A stretch of 64,000 nt of DNA from contig OZ020248.1 of NCBI GenBank assembly GCA_963971285.1, positions 21,163,873 through 21,227,872 of the forward strand, read 5' to 3'. Each line of letters opens with the position of its first letter. Positions within the stretch are counted from its first letter, which is position 1. A program made the translations under genes and the position numbers. The notes under the pieces were generated by a model, which was not told where the DNA came from, made no database searches, and saw only the letters and a program-made list of their open reading frames with translations. This DNA comes from Astropecten irregularis. Lineage: Eukaryota; Echinodermata; Asteroidea; Paxillosida; Astropectinidae. Of the stretch, positions 40,280 through 50,955 are shown piece by piece.

Positions 40280-41275
40280 TTACCGCGAAGGAGGAATAAG
40301 AATGTGAAACAATGGAGGTAGAAATGTTGACACGATCACAAGTAAGCTAAAATTTAGACGTCAATGCACACCATAGCCGGCCGGCCACACACAAGACAAA
40401 GGCGATAAAATAGGGTCGTGAAAATTGGAACGTTTAATGTATTTCCTCGCATTCTAGAACTACACAACTATGTTTTCTGGGTAAATGTATGTCTGCTTTA
40501 TGTACTGATGCATGAAAACAAAAACAAACTCTGGTGCGGCTCATCCTCTTTAAAAAGCAACTTATATCCTACACATGGTTTTCATGTATCAGTAGTTGGC
40601 GCGTAATAATTGAAAACACTTCTTGCATTTCCCCATACCTACATGGATACTCAAAGCATGCTAACAGATACACATTAGTGTCTCTAATGCAGGCACTTTT
40701 GTGCCATTCTTGTACGGTATCAAATCAGGGATATGATGGGTTCTGACAGCCTGTTTTGTTTCTTAATCACCTTCATAAAGGCCTCAGTGTTACAGTGATT
40801 AGTAGAGTGAAAAGACAGGATTGTTATTGTATCATTTAGATTGTCCATACCTTGTTGACTAAAATGACAAATGTTGCCATGTATTTCAAGAGATTCATGT
40901 ATAATTGACTCATAAATACATGCATGTATGGAGTTGCATCCTTAGCCTGGTTCAGGTTTATTTCATACTATTATAATATTATTACATTGAGTACATTTCA
41001 CAAGGTAAGCTAATAGTATGAGGAGGTCAGACAAGAAGCCGGAGCTTGTACGAAGGTCTGCCCCCTTTCCATTGAATGATAATAGTTATAATAATTACAA
41101 TTAATTAAGGGAATTTTAAGATATAACAAAATACAACATTGTAAGGCTAGAATCATATAACTTGTTTGTTTAACTTAACTTACAAAAGTAGCAATTGAAT
41201 AATGTTAAGTATTACAGTATAGAAAAAGTAAAATAACGGCATCATGCAATCATATTCCTGGGGTCAGCTTTATTG
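40280..41275. other. No gene recognised
   Basis: About 1 kb of AT-rich sequence without supportable features. Confidence 0.4.
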
Positions 41276-41908
41276 TCAGCCAGATCTTGAATGAGCTCTT
41301 CTGGCAGACGTTTGCTGACCCAGTGGTTCAACTTGCCCGTTGTCTTGAGCATGGTATGGTGTCGTACGGGAGTTGGTGATGCCAGAGTGCTCTTGAAGTC
41401 TTGCAAACAGGTGGTTTTCGAATTCTCGCCCTTGATCGCGGTGCAGCTTCTGGGGGAATCCGAACCGCAGAATGAAATCATTGAACAGGATATCCGCTGC
41501 TGTTTTCCCACTCTTGTTTCTGGTCGGGTAGGCCTGAGCAAACCGTGTGAAGTGGTCTACGATCACCAGGATATACTCAAAACCTCCCTTGCAACGCTCC
41601 AGATGGATATAATCAATGGACACCAGTTCAAACGGTTGGGTAGTGGTGATGTTGACAAGAGGTGCTCTTGTTTGCTTAGCTGGTTTCTTCTGGATGATAC
41701 ACCTGCACACCTTGGTGATGTAGTGTTCTATCTCCGATGCCATGTGCGGCCAATAGAACCCGTCTCGGGCTAGCTGGATGACTCGTTCTGGCCCAAGGTG
41801 TCCAGCGTGATCGTGGAGCTCAGTATAGACAAGTTTCTTGAACTTCTGTGGTCGAACAAGCTGGGTACGGGTACCGGCCTTCCTCCAGATAATGCCGTTG
41901 CTATCCAC
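41276..41908 (-). pseudogene. Ty3/Gypsy integrase fragment
   Basis: Zinc-binding part with [20 protein letters not shown] (two His; Cys side VCRCI, where the usual spacing is lost) and catalytic core with [28 protein letters not shown] and [14 protein letters not shown], giving the D, D and E positions. After GQVE the reading shifts frame (near 41320) and the protein ends. No RT is attached. The family differs from the Ty3 element at 1-7852. Confidence 0.85.
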
Positions 41909-41969
41909 ATGAAGTTTTCCCTCTCATGAAGGAGAGCTTTGACCATCTTCGTCTCACCCTTTCGCTCTT

Positions 41970-42310
41970 AGCACTTAATGACTGTAATGAGACATAACAC
42001 CATATACATGGGTAGGATGCATTTGGCCCCATGTGGCCCAGAGACTTTCTTAAAAATTTGTAGTCTCCACTAAGAAAAACTCTACATATTATATGCTCTG
42101 CGCCCACCATTATCTGATTATCTGGGACCTCTGTTCCAGCACCACCAACTCCCCCCGAAAACAGAAAACACCTTGTCCATGTTTGTGTAGGAGTCAGTGG
42201 CGCTGAACATGGCGATGAGGTCAGTATTATCTGCAGAATTCCCGTCCTTGAAATTACAGACCTGCACCGCCAGCTTGGTTGATGAACCCCCCTTGTCTCC
42301 CTGTGAAAAT
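41970..42310 (-). pseudogene. Fragment of uncharacterised family F (GDYKFL type)
   Basis: First block: DKGGSSTKLAVQVCNFKDGN, ADNTDLIAMFSATDSYTNMD. After a frame change near 42160: VFLSGDYKFLRKSLGHMGPN and ASYPCIWCYVSLQS. DKGG.STK, (G)DY.FL, G..G, and P(C).WC are landmarks of a repeat-borne family known to me from fish and cnidarians; function unknown. Confidence 0.6.
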
Positions 42311-42741
42311 GACAAGAAAAATTATAATACAATGTAATAGAAAATGTAATGCAATTGCATCTCCAAATTCTTTGGAGGTGCTTGGTCAATGGTCAGTATT
42401 CACCATGCTTTTTGGCCGTTATATTGGTAACTGCTGCTAGCAATCCATCAATAGTTTATCTGAATTTCTATATTACACTTCCTTCTCTCTTTTTGTAGAT
42501 CAGGTTTAATGACTTGGATAAAAAAAAACGGTTAACTCAATCACATGATAGAAGCTTGGCATGACACTTTAAGGATTTTTGGCATGATTGAACTTGGCAA
42601 AGCAATTTTACTGTGATAATCTTTTTCAGCCACAGCAACACGAACAGATGGTGTGAAATAAACTTACACCCAAAGATGGCCTATGTAACTATACAAATAA
42701 TTTGAGGGGGCTTAGGAAAATGTAGTTGATTACTTACAACT

Positions 42742-42800
42742 ACTTTTAGCCATATCTTGTTCCGAAAGTGCGCATCCTCCCAGAGGTCTTCTTTGTTGAG
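42742..42800 (-). pseudogene. Possible upstream exon of family F
   Basis: Reads KLNKEDLWEDAHFRNKIWLK and VVV, then a GT donor. Fits loosely before the DKGG block. Weak. Confidence 0.3.
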
Positions 42801-42824
42801 TTTCTTATGGATGAGCTGAACAAT

Positions 42825-43339
42825 GTCACTGTGATGTCACTTTTTGACCAACCATTGGTTATGTTTCATATAGAGTCGCACAAAAATATTCTTTCGAAGT
42901 GGTGACATCACCAACGGCTGAAGTTGGCCAATCACGAGCACGCAAGAACACTGTGAGGGCGCTCTTTTTTTTCCCCTTGTATGGGCGATTGTAAAACGTG
43001 TGAATCCTGTTTGATCAAGGAAGACTTTTCATGCTTAAGCAAATTTTGTGCTTAAGCAGCTCTATGAAATTGGCCCCTGGGGTAATGAAGTGCTTATCAT
43101 TGATGTACTTACTGTATATGTAGCTTGGATCTGTGGTATCGTTTGCTACCTTAATGTCCATGTGTCTTTGTTGGTATTTACTCTTACATGTATACAGTGG
43201 GTTCCACTGTTTTTACAGAGAGGTTTGGCTTGTGATGCACACATTATTTGCATATCAACTATTTTGGAATGTCTTTCAGGGAGTTTGAGTAAAACATGAT
43301 GGAATATTCAAAATTATAATTTGTTTTGTAAAATACCTT
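42825..43339. other. Repeat-like non-coding sequence
   Basis: The end GCTTAAGCAGCTCTATGAAA (about 43034) followed by TTGGCCCC resembles the end of a common invertebrate short interspersed repeat, but I see no partner end. Confidence 0.3.
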
Positions 43340-43552
43340 TGACGTGTTTCCCATACGTTTCACATGCACGTTTTCTCATTTCCGCCCCTTCTGCCCTTTT
43401 CCTCTCCTCATCCCCTTTCTGCTTGGACAGCTCAATGTCCTCCTCATCTTGCATAAGGTCTTCTCTCCTTGTCGGATGGCTCTTTCTTCCTCAGTCTCTT
43501 CCACGGCAATACTGCTGGCTGCCTTTTCCCTTCTGTTGTCATCCTTCACAAT
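43340..43552 (-). pseudogene. C-terminal coil of Myb/SANT gene, cut off by a MITE
   Basis: Reads VKDDNRREKAASSIAVEETE, then in the next frame DEEDIELSKQKGDEERKRAE and GAEMRKRACETYGKHVK. A charged coil ending with MRKRA.E..G is typical behind Myb/SANT-like domains. It continues the exon at 44227-44415. Confidence 0.6.
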
Positions 43553-44226
43553 GGGCCATATGCATAAAAAGTAGCATTTGCTTGTACTGGCCTTTTACTT
43601 GAATCCGCATGCATAAAAATAAGATAAGTAATTGCTATAGAAAACGTATGCATAAAACGAACCTTTTGCTTGCTCTTATGAGCAATTGCTTACGTTTTTT
43701 GAAGCTCCGTCATACCAGCTTGAGCTCTTGCTTAATCATGATGTTTGCGTTTATTTATCGTGTTCATGATCGTAAGAGAAACCCCGAAGTTGTACAGGGG
43801 TAGAATAAATCGAGAAGAAATAGCTCCAGCGACCTATCGCAAATTATTCTGTTTGTGTTTTGTTTTCGCTCTTCATTTGTTTTTCATCCATCCTTTTGCC
43901 AATACTGGTCATGATTTTTGGTCTTTGCCTGCTGTAGAGCTTGTATGAGTGTTAGGCATCCTGTACTGATCACCTCCCCACCCACGTTACATTACGTAAT
44001 CCGCCTTTGTTCTCCCATGAATGGTTTTTGCACTGGCGTGGCGTCCTTATTGTTGAAACCTCAAGCAATTGCCTGCTGAAATGCAAGCAAAAGGTTTAAG
44101 CAGAAGCAAAAGTTTATGCATATGGATTTAAGCAATTGCTTAAGCTTGATCTTTTGTCTGACAAGCAATTGCTTGTGCTTAAAGCAATTGCTTGCAAGCA
44201 ATTGCTACTTTTTATGCATACGGCCC
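43553..44226. mobile_element. MITE of 674 bp inserted in a Myb/SANT exon
   Basis: Inverted 24-bp ends: GGGCCATATGCATAAAAAGT at 43553 and its near-complement ending at 44226 (one mismatch). Inside, both sides carry AAGCAATTGCTT-rich palindromic motifs. No transposase. It separates two parts of one reading, so the insertion is younger than the gene copy. No clear target duplication. Confidence 0.82.
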
Positions 44227-44415
44227 TCTGTCTTTCTGATGTGTGATTTGATCACGCACTGCTCTTGAATCTACGTCCAGATTCTGATTCTGCATTGAAG
44301 CAGCCACAGCTTTCCATGCATTGCCCCTAGCGGCTGTTCCCTTTCTTGTTTGGAACACGATGGCAATGGTTACTTCCCCAATCAGGATAGAGTCAGTTAC
44401 ATTGTCCCACTGCAT
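44227..44415 (-). pseudogene. Myb/SANT-like domain exon interrupted by a MITE
   Basis: Starts ATGCAGTGGGACAATG at 44415. Reads WDNVTDSILIGEVTIAIVFQ, TRKGTAARGNAWKAVAASMQ and VDSRAVRDQITHQKDR. The LIGEV...F..RKGT..RG.AW..VA......DSRAVRD pattern is a Myb/SANT-like domain. It then runs into the MITE end. Confidence 0.65.
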
Positions 44416-44555
44416 GCTGAATGAAAAGAAATAAAATTATTCAAGTTGAGCAGTACATACCAAAAGGAATTTCTATTGTCATGGAAACATTAATAGAAGA
44501 CTACCATATGCACCCTCGAACTTGATGTAAATAGTTGCAAGCTTACTTGGATGCA

Positions 44556-44841
44556 TCACTCGCAGCTTTCCGCCTGGGATGAGCTGGCTGGAGATGTCAG
44601 GAGAAGTCTTAGTAGTGCTTCAACTTGTTGAAACATCCCACGAACTTGTGGAAGCATATCTTTGAAGACCTGTCTGTACGATAGGTTGAATAGTAGGATT
44701 TGGTTTGAAGCACACGTCTGAAGATAAGCCCTCAGCCTCAGCATACGTTTTGGCCAAAGCGTTGGCTCTGGCGCATTTAAATCTCAGCTCAAGTTCACGC
44801 TTTCTCTGTTGTAGTTTGAACTGACGCTGCTGTATCTCCAT
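44556..44841 (-). CDS. Coiled-coil ORF, unknown
   Basis: ATG at 44841, then QQRQFKLQQRKRELELRFKC and ANALAKTYAEAEGLSSDVCF. A basic heptad-type helix followed by a low-complexity region. Frame changes near the end. It may be the upstream part of a repeat-borne gene. Confidence 0.35.
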
Positions 44842-45068
44842 TTAAACTTGAAGACTTAACCTTGTCCTAAAAGGACCTTTCAACCAAAAGCTGACAAGTC
44901 ATTGCATTACCCCCAGACAAACAAGGTTCATATAGTCAAGTGGAAAGGTTGAAATCATGTCTATCCCAAGTCTAACTAGTGGTGTGGTGCCTTGCAGGTG
45001 GTGTTCTTTGTTGTTACACACAAAGACACACTAAAAACTCTACAATTGTTGTTTACAAAATACCTTTA

Positions 45069-45254
45069 TTACAGATTGCATGAAATCACAGATGGAACGT
45101 AAACACGTCCTACCTGCCCTGACATCACGTAGATATTAGTCTGCCAATCAGAAAAATTGAGCTTCCAGTGGTCATTCTTGAGCTCCACGGTGTGAGCATC
45201 AGCTTTTTTGGTGATGCTTGGATCGCTGAGTACAGCACATATATGGCCCAGCAT
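45069..45254 (-). pseudogene. Coding remnant, unknown
   Basis: Reads HTVELKNDHWKLNFSDWQTN and IYVMSGQVGRVYVPSVI. It looks protein-like and lies downstream of a hAT fragment, but I cannot assign it. Confidence 0.25.
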
Positions 45255-45353
45255 TGTTTTTTTACCCTGGCAAGTTTCTCATGGGTCAAATTCCACTGAG
45301 TAGGGCAGCTTCACCGGCTTTGATGCAAAATCTGAAACTAAATACCACATTTA

Positions 45354-45487
45354 ATGGGAGACTTTGGAGAACCAGTCTTCAAGTCAACAGCATACATGCG
45401 TACGCATGCGCAAAACATCGCGCGCATGCTCACAATTGTGTGCGTTTGCACTTTTGACTTGAAGACCGGTTCTCCAAAGTCTCCCAT
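45354..45487. mobile_element. 134-bp hairpin MITE at a TA site, inside a hAT fragment
   Basis: Arms start ATGGGAGACTTTGGAGAACC (45354) and its complement ends at 45487; about 34 bp pair with one mismatch. TA stands on both sides (45352-45353, 45488-45489), the target duplication of Tc1/mariner-type elements. The loop is rich in GCGC/CATGC steps. Confidence 0.87.
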
Positions 45488-45835
45488 TAGCATTTCCCTC
45501 AACTCATCTCTGGTGTGCTTCACAGAATCTGGATTGGAGTCTGTGTTGATACCGATGTCCACCCATGCCAATCCAAACCTTGGGTCAAGAACAGCAGCCA
45601 GCATATACACCTTATCGATGAATGGCTCACTGTGGCTGCCAGCTGAGGGTTCTGTCATCAAACAGTTCTGGAGATGCCCCTGAACTGTGGGTGAAGGGAT
45701 GTTGTGAGGGCATTAATGAGGGGCCTGCAGTGTCTGTCACTATCTCTCTTCTTCTTCAGGTGTGAGTTAAGGTCCAACACAGTAGGAAGAACAAAACTAA
45801 TCGTAACCACTTGGTCACCTGTAATTTAAATCATC
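45488..45835 (-). pseudogene. hAT transposase fragment (middle region)
   Basis: Reads VVTISFVLPTVLDLNSHLKK, then INALTTSLHPQFRGI, then, after a frame change, FIDKVYMLAAVLDPRFGLAW. P...L...L..........L...L..RF.GI...(AA)(V/F)LDP.FGL.W is the core of ZBED-like hAT transposases. The MITE at 45354-45487 cuts its 3' side. Confidence 0.7.
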
Positions 45836-45934
45836 CTCCTTCTCTTCCATCATATGCTGGAGAGCATAACCCTGACTGACCAACACGCTTTCCTCATCCC
45901 ACCATTGCATTGCTTTAGGGTCTTGTTTTCGACC

Positions 45935-46504
45935 TTAAGCAGTTTTTACCTTCTTCTGCAGATCAGCACTCGAGAGAACATCATTTCTGATGTGTGATGA
46001 GGTGGAAATCTCCCAATACATTGCTCCTGGAAGACGAGATGTCATCACTGTTACGTCCACCTTAAATATCACACATACCTCACACTGGATTGCTCGCTTT
46101 GGAATAAGCAGGCAACATTTCTTGTGCCAAACTGTGGTACAAGGGTGGAATTGCACAAAATCATTCACAGTTATGGTGGTGGTAATCTAACCTGGACTCT
46201 CATTGGCCTTGACTAGCTTCTTGAAATCTGGGTTGCCAATGAAGGTGCTGTAGTTTTCTAGAGTTGTCATCAGATTAGACACATACTGAACATCAGCTGA
46301 AACTGGTACCTGCTTAAAAACTTTACAGCCAGATTCCTTCACATCAATATCACAGACTTTGACTTGCCAGGTCAAATCCTCAGCCACCAAGATCTCAATC
46401 TCTGGACAACCACTGCTGCTATAATATACAATCTTCGCACGATTGGAACCACGCCATAAAATAAAATGATGAATTGGATCCAACAACTTGACTCTAGCAT
46501 TCAC
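45935..46504 (-). pseudogene. P-element-like family A fragment (N-terminal half), copy 2
   Basis: Exon one ends at donor CCAG|GTTAGA (46192) and reads EDLTWQVKVCDIDVKESGCK, SNLMTTLENYSTFIGNPDFK, KLVKANES. The next block has CTTVWHKKCCLLIPKRAIQC EVC as a Cys cluster and SSHIRNDVLSSADLQKKVK. The order WQV.V...V....IGNPD......C.........C..C matches copies at 15785-15937 and 60674-61658. Confidence 0.6.
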
Positions 46505-46732
46505 AGAATGATGGCAAGGCTCGCAGCCCTCGGCACCCCCCCCCCAACTCTCATGCGCTGAATAGGTTACAACATTAATATTTATCTGCTGCTACTTTCT
46601 GAGCTTTGCTGCTTTCCACCACTTCCATGTAATCTTTAAGGGAGTAAATCATCCAGACATGGAAATGACTAATTTGGAGTCATGATAAAGGCCTTATACC
46701 AGAATATAAGATTATTAAATCCTAGTGTCGCC
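46505..46732. other. No gene recognised
   Basis: Short spacer with a C9 run at 46537-46545. Confidence 0.3.
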
Positions 46733-46905
46733 TCACTGGAGCTGGAACCTCTGTTCATCACGGTGAATCACCCAGTTCCGCAAAGAGGCAAAGGACATCT
46801 CAAGGTCCCTGTCGAGGAGGTCGCAGCTGGAGTGCCTCAATCCCTCCAGATCAAGGCCATCGACGAACTGCTCCTTGAGTATTATATCCGGTTGTTTATA
46901 CAACT
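46733..46905 (-). pseudogene. Ty3-type gag fragment, copy 2
   Basis: Reads YPQLYKQPDIILKEQFVDGL and DLEGLRHSSCDLLDRDLEMS, the C-terminal half of a Gag capsid region (compare YKQPDLIIREQFVDGIEYEG in the intact element). It is in frame with, and directly after, an acidic tail exon at 46906-47290. Confidence 0.75.
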
Positions 46906-47290
46906 GGGGGTAACCGTTGCCTTGGGTTTGAAATCTCTTTACATACTTAGATTGAACGGATACGATTCTATAATAGTCTTCGGGTCTCATCCAATCCGAA
47001 ATGTGTTCGTCCCCGCTGTCTTCTTCCTCATCCTCGATTCGTGGCGGGGTTCGATACAGATCGGGATCATCATCGTCGAGTTTTAGAGTGTCGTCGTCAT
47101 CATCAAAAGGTAATCCCTTCGATGATGAAAAGGAGGCCGACTTAAGAATTCTTTTAGCCGCCGGAGGTGATTCATCCTCGCGTGCGTCGGGGCGCCTCGT
47201 CTTTGTTCTTTGCACGACTGGGATGCCCTCATCAATGGGTAATGAACCATCGGGCACAATAGGGTGTCCACCACCGTACTGGACAGGCTT
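46906..47290 (-). pseudogene. Acidic tail exon fused to gag fragment
   Basis: Acceptor TTGTTTAG (47291) then KPVQYGGGHPIVPDGSLPID, KTRRPDAREDESPPAAKRIL, FDDDDDTLKLDDDDPDLYRT. Open and in frame into the gag piece downstream, so the two form one 174-codon reading. Probably the C-terminal tail of the integrase gene that reads in from 48.6 kb. Confidence 0.5.
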
Positions 47291-47534
47291 CTAAACAATG
47301 AAAAAACATCATCAAATACAGGTCCATTTTTTTTCAATACGGGTAAAATTCGAGATAACGAGAATGGTAAATGATAAACCCACACGACTATATCGTACCT
47401 CCTTTTCGGTGCATCTGTCGGGGTGTGCCGCGATGGTAATATCGTTGGAGGCGCTATACATGTTAAACTCAATGCTCACTAAAATAATGAATGACCAAAA
47501 CTTCTGCGATGTCTTCATACATTTCAGAACTAAC

Positions 47535-47711
47535 CTGTATGGTCCGATCCAGTTTGGTTCCAGCTTGCTCCCCTTGCATTCAATCTTCCTGTAGTTCCTC
47601 TTTTAGGACAAGCATGCCTTCTTCCAGCTGGAACACCTTGACATTTCTCCCCTTTCTCTTCGCATAGGTTTTCTTGTCGTTCTCTTGAGCGGCCTTGATG
47701 TTTTCATTTAC
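47535..47711 (-). pseudogene. Integrase C-terminal exon, copy 2
   Basis: Acceptor ACATACAG, donor ACAG|GTTAGT. Reads NENIKAAQENDKKTYAKR, then across a frame change the VKVFQLEEGMLVLKRN and GSKLEPNW.GPYR-like parts, a typical C-terminal module of Ginger/GIN and Ty3 integrases. The same exon occurs at 27857-28037. Confidence 0.65.
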
Positions 47712-47819
47712 CTGTATGTGGGGATTCTAAATTTGTCAATGGTTCCGAGCTTATAATTTTGACATTGGAATATAGATCAGCTAATAATCAGTAATTACAC
47801 GACACTACACAGCTTCTAC

Positions 47820-47906
47820 CTGCTCTGTCGCTATTCTGGTGAATTCTTGCAACGTCTGGAAATCAGGAGTTTCCGGGTGTTCCTCCTGTGGTTTGTCTTC
47901 CTTCAG
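47820..47906 (-). CDS. Integrase gene linker exon, copy 2
   Basis: Clear acceptor ATTTAAG and donor GAGCAG|GTAGAA around 87 bases reading KEDKPQEEHPETPDFQTLQE, FTRIATEQ. Glu/Pro-rich linkers of this sort sit between core and C-terminal module in intron-bearing integrase genes. Confidence 0.5.
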
Positions 47907-48199
47907 CTTAAATCAAAATTGAATATGAATGAACACAATTTTAAAAAGGACACATGAAACTTTGACATGTCTTCCCTGAACTATCAGGTCGCAGTAACCA
48001 GGAGCCGATTTCACTAACACTTTGCAACCATCGCTAAGCCCAAATCCATCGCTAAATGGAAAATTGATCGCTACTTTGTGTAGGAATTTTCCGTTTAGCG
48101 ATGGATTTGGGCCAAGCGATTATCGCAAAATGTTAGTGAAATCGGCCCCAGTTCAGCAAGCCCTTCCCCTTGGTTGTAGATAACATGACATAAAGTGAT

Positions 48200-48620
48200 A
48201 GTAACTAACCTCGCAAGGTAATCTGGCTTCCCTGTTGTAGAGCAAGAAAAACGGTGTGAACATCGTGGAAGTTAGGACCGAAGTCCTGTATGCCAACAGC
48301 ACAGGGTCTGCATACAAAGAAATCAACACAATGAGGTCAGCACATAATGAAACACAAACAATCATGTTTAATTACTGTGGATATTTTTGACTGATGTAGT
48401 CCATGTTACCTAATTTAAATATAATATCAAAATTACCTAAATACTCCTCCCAGTCATGCTGATTCTCATTCACCAACTTGGCAATGGATATCTTTAGTGT
48501 CTGGTTCCACTGCTCGTCAAGGCCGTTGGCCTGAGGGTGATATGGGGAAGACACATGATGGTGAATGCCCCATCGCTTGTACAATTCCTCGGAAAACTGC
48601 CAGGGAAAACTATTTTTCTC
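48200..48620 (-). pseudogene. Integrase core, 3' half, copy 2
   Basis: 48620-48372 reads YKRWGIHHHVSSPYHPQANG, LDEQWNQTLKISIAKLVNEN, then an intron-like gap, then 48320-48200 with LLAYRTSVLTSTMFTPFFLL and YNREARLP. The catalytic Glu position (ANGLxE) is D here, a likely inactivating change. The order core, AYR.S....TPF.L.Y.R....P, linker, KLEP module fits a Ginger/GIN-type integrase gene with introns. Confidence 0.7.
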
Positions 48621-48920
48621 TTAATACCAATAGGGCATATCATTCACAGGAAGAAAATATTACAAATACATTTCAAACCAATGCAGGAAAAGTGGAATCC
48701 TTATAAAATTAACTTTATTACATTGAGAACTTTTCTTTTACAAGTTCCAAATATGGAAGAAACAATTTTACTCCACTAGAGTACCTCTACATTTTGGTAA
48801 GTAGTCAGTACATTTTCTACTAATTACTAACACAGAAATATTAAAAACTAATCAACTATAACAAACTGCTTTAACTTCACAATTCAGTCTTCACTTTCTG
48901 CTTTCTTTTAGATACTTTTT
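48621..48920. other. No gene recognised
   Basis: Spacer upstream of the integrase core; the catalytic Asp half of the core is missing. Confidence 0.35.
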
Positions 48921-48929
48921 TACACGCAA

Positions 48930-49050
48930 GGACATGACATGGAACAGATGTTTATAAGGACCATGCTGTCCACTGCTACCTCTTTTCTTTCCAAGACACA
49001 TTTCATGACCGCATTGAACAATTCGCTGGCATTGGTTGTCACACCAGAGT
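48930..49050 (-). pseudogene. MULE-like transposase C-terminal fragment
   Basis: Reads SGVTTNASELFNAVMKCVLE and RKEVAVDSMVLINICSM. The TTN.SE..N...K......+...D..V motif occurs near the end of MULE-type and related transposases. Very short. Confidence 0.4.
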
Positions 49051-49329
49051 CATGACTATACATCCCTACCAGTTTCAAATTTTAAGGCACAGAAGAACTG
49101 GTAAATTTTGATATCTGTAATGAAATGATGAATAAATCATCAAAATTAACAATCTCACAAATGTAAAAAAAAAAATCACATAAGAACTCACATACATATT
49201 TAGCTCAGGGGAACAGAAAGGGAAACAACTGATGAATGAATCACACAACAAAATGCTAACCACATTGCTAATAAGCCTTTTTAGCATTACCAAGTCGTAG
49301 GTACAGTGTATCAGTACAACAACACATTA

Positions 49330-49725
49330 ACAGATCAAACTAATGTGGTGTACAGGTTCCGGCTCATGTGGATCTTTATTGATATTATTTATTGTTCCTG
49401 TAAGGTAATTAGGCAGGAAGGCAGTGAATTCATCCACAAAATGGTTGAGGTCTATCTTCTGCACTTGTTCGTTCTCAATTGAGAGAATTCCGAGATTGCT
49501 TAATCTGATGTTGCCCATTGAGTTTTGCACTACAGTCTTGATCAATTTGAGTGCTGAGAAACAACATTCACATGATGCAGATGTAACTGGCAGGACAACT
49601 GCAATTCTCACCAAATGACAAACCTCTCGAAATGCCTCTCCAAATGGCTCGATCTAGTTAACATTCTCTGGGAGTGACTCGGATAGTTCAGCCTCTGTGA
49701 TGCCTTTGGTAACATCCATAAGGAC
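49330..49725 (-). pseudogene. hAT transposase C-terminal region (ZMYM1-like)
   Basis: Reads KGITEAELSESLPENVN, a stop, IEPFGEAFREVCHLVRIAVV, then LPVTSASCECCFSALKLIKT, MGNIRLSNLGILSIENEQVQ and IDLNHFVDEF. This is the hAT dimerisation domain in the form with SASCER.FS.LK.IK; the R of CER is C here. One in-frame stop upstream. Confidence 0.8.
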
Positions 49726-49739
49726 TAGATTCAGACTAC

Positions 49740-50290
49740 ACTGTATGTGCATGGCATGGGACATAATATACAAACATATACAGGTTTTAGGCCAGTATCT
49801 TTTGTACTTCCCTCTGCAATGTTTTGTATGTCATTAAAAAATTTGGCTCGGTTTTTGTATTTTTGTGAATTTTTACAACTTTTACTTTTGCCTCGACCTC
49901 TCTGACCTCTCTGACCTCTTTGTCTTTTCACTTGATTTTTTAACCGATCCACCTGATGTTCTAATTCTAGACATTTCATTTATCATTGAGGTCAACTCAT
50001 GTTCAACCTTGATACGCTTATTTCGCTGATCATTCAAGTCATCTTCTAGTTTTCGTTTAGTGGGACTACCGGATTTGTGCGGTAACTTAATTGAATACTC
50101 TGATTGTTTCCATTTGTTCAACTGTACTCCCAAAGACTTGCCTCCAGCACGTATGCATGTTTTAGATCTCTGATACATCACCTTTTGTTTTTGTTTTAGG
50201 GTCTTAATGACTGGAGGCAAGTCAATTTTGTCACTAGTTATGTGATGTCGATTTAGTATTTTCGAGAGGACTTCCTCATTGCTCATACCT
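49740..50290 (-). pseudogene. Coiled-coil gene remnant, family D-like
   Basis: Reads SKILNRHHITSDKIDLPPVI, RKLEDDLNDQRNKRIKVEHE and a basic repeat SERSERSRQK, then in another frame SQKYKNRAKFFNDIQNIAEG. The basic repeat comes from a CTCTGACCT microsatellite (49896-49918) inside the coding part. It resembles the coil region of the family D proteins; weak. Confidence 0.4.
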
Positions 50291-50399
50291 TTGATAGCAA
50301 TGTCATATAGTAATAAATTGTTAACCCCAAGATTTACAACATACGGATATTGTGAACTAGCTTGTGGTACATAATATACATGTATGCCGGTCTACCATG

Positions 50400-50806
50400 G
50401 CACACTTCCATTCCCCAGATATATTATGGGAACTTACTGATTGTGCCTGCTCTTTCAGCTGCTCATCTGGATCCCAGAAGTATCCACTGGGCAGCTGAGT
50501 TATAAGCTGCCTCAGAATGACTTTCTTGATTTCTTCCAGCAATCTTGTCAACAACTCCACTCTTGCTTGTTCTTCTCTGGACTTGAATGTGAGCAGTTCA
50601 CTACAGAACATATCTTCTTTCATTGCCACACAGGCAAATATGGTAGACGTTGTCTTTAGCATAGAAGAAGGATCTGATATCCACTTCTCTAGTGTGGTGA
50701 CATCTTCCTGGTAAAAATCATTCACCTCAAGAATGTTACGAGGTTCACTTAGCAGACTCATGCAGGGTTCTGTGATGTATTTGCCAAGAATGATTAATGA
50801 TTCCAT
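50400..50806 (-). pseudogene. Coding remnant, unknown
   Basis: Reads KYITEPCMSLLSEPRNILEV, ARVELLTRLLEEIKKVILRQ and LITQLPSGYFWDPDEQLKEQ, then AQSVSSHN. The L...LP.G.Y......Q......VP..N layout occurs in an uncharacterised repeat-borne family; its following part is missing. Confidence 0.4.
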
Positions 50807-50955
50807 ATGTACACCACAGCTTCCATTTCATGATAAATTAGCAAATCAAATAACTCTCAAACGAATGATTGCTACATACACTGTATCCATGTCTTATTCA
50901 AGCATGTGCTTATGCAATACTCAATTACAATCCATAATGAGAATTATTTAAGTCA

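Noticed and set aside
43321-43602. Hydrophobic/Ser-rich plus-strand frames
   Set aside because: Antisense to the charged coil of the Myb/SANT remnant and partly inside the MITE.
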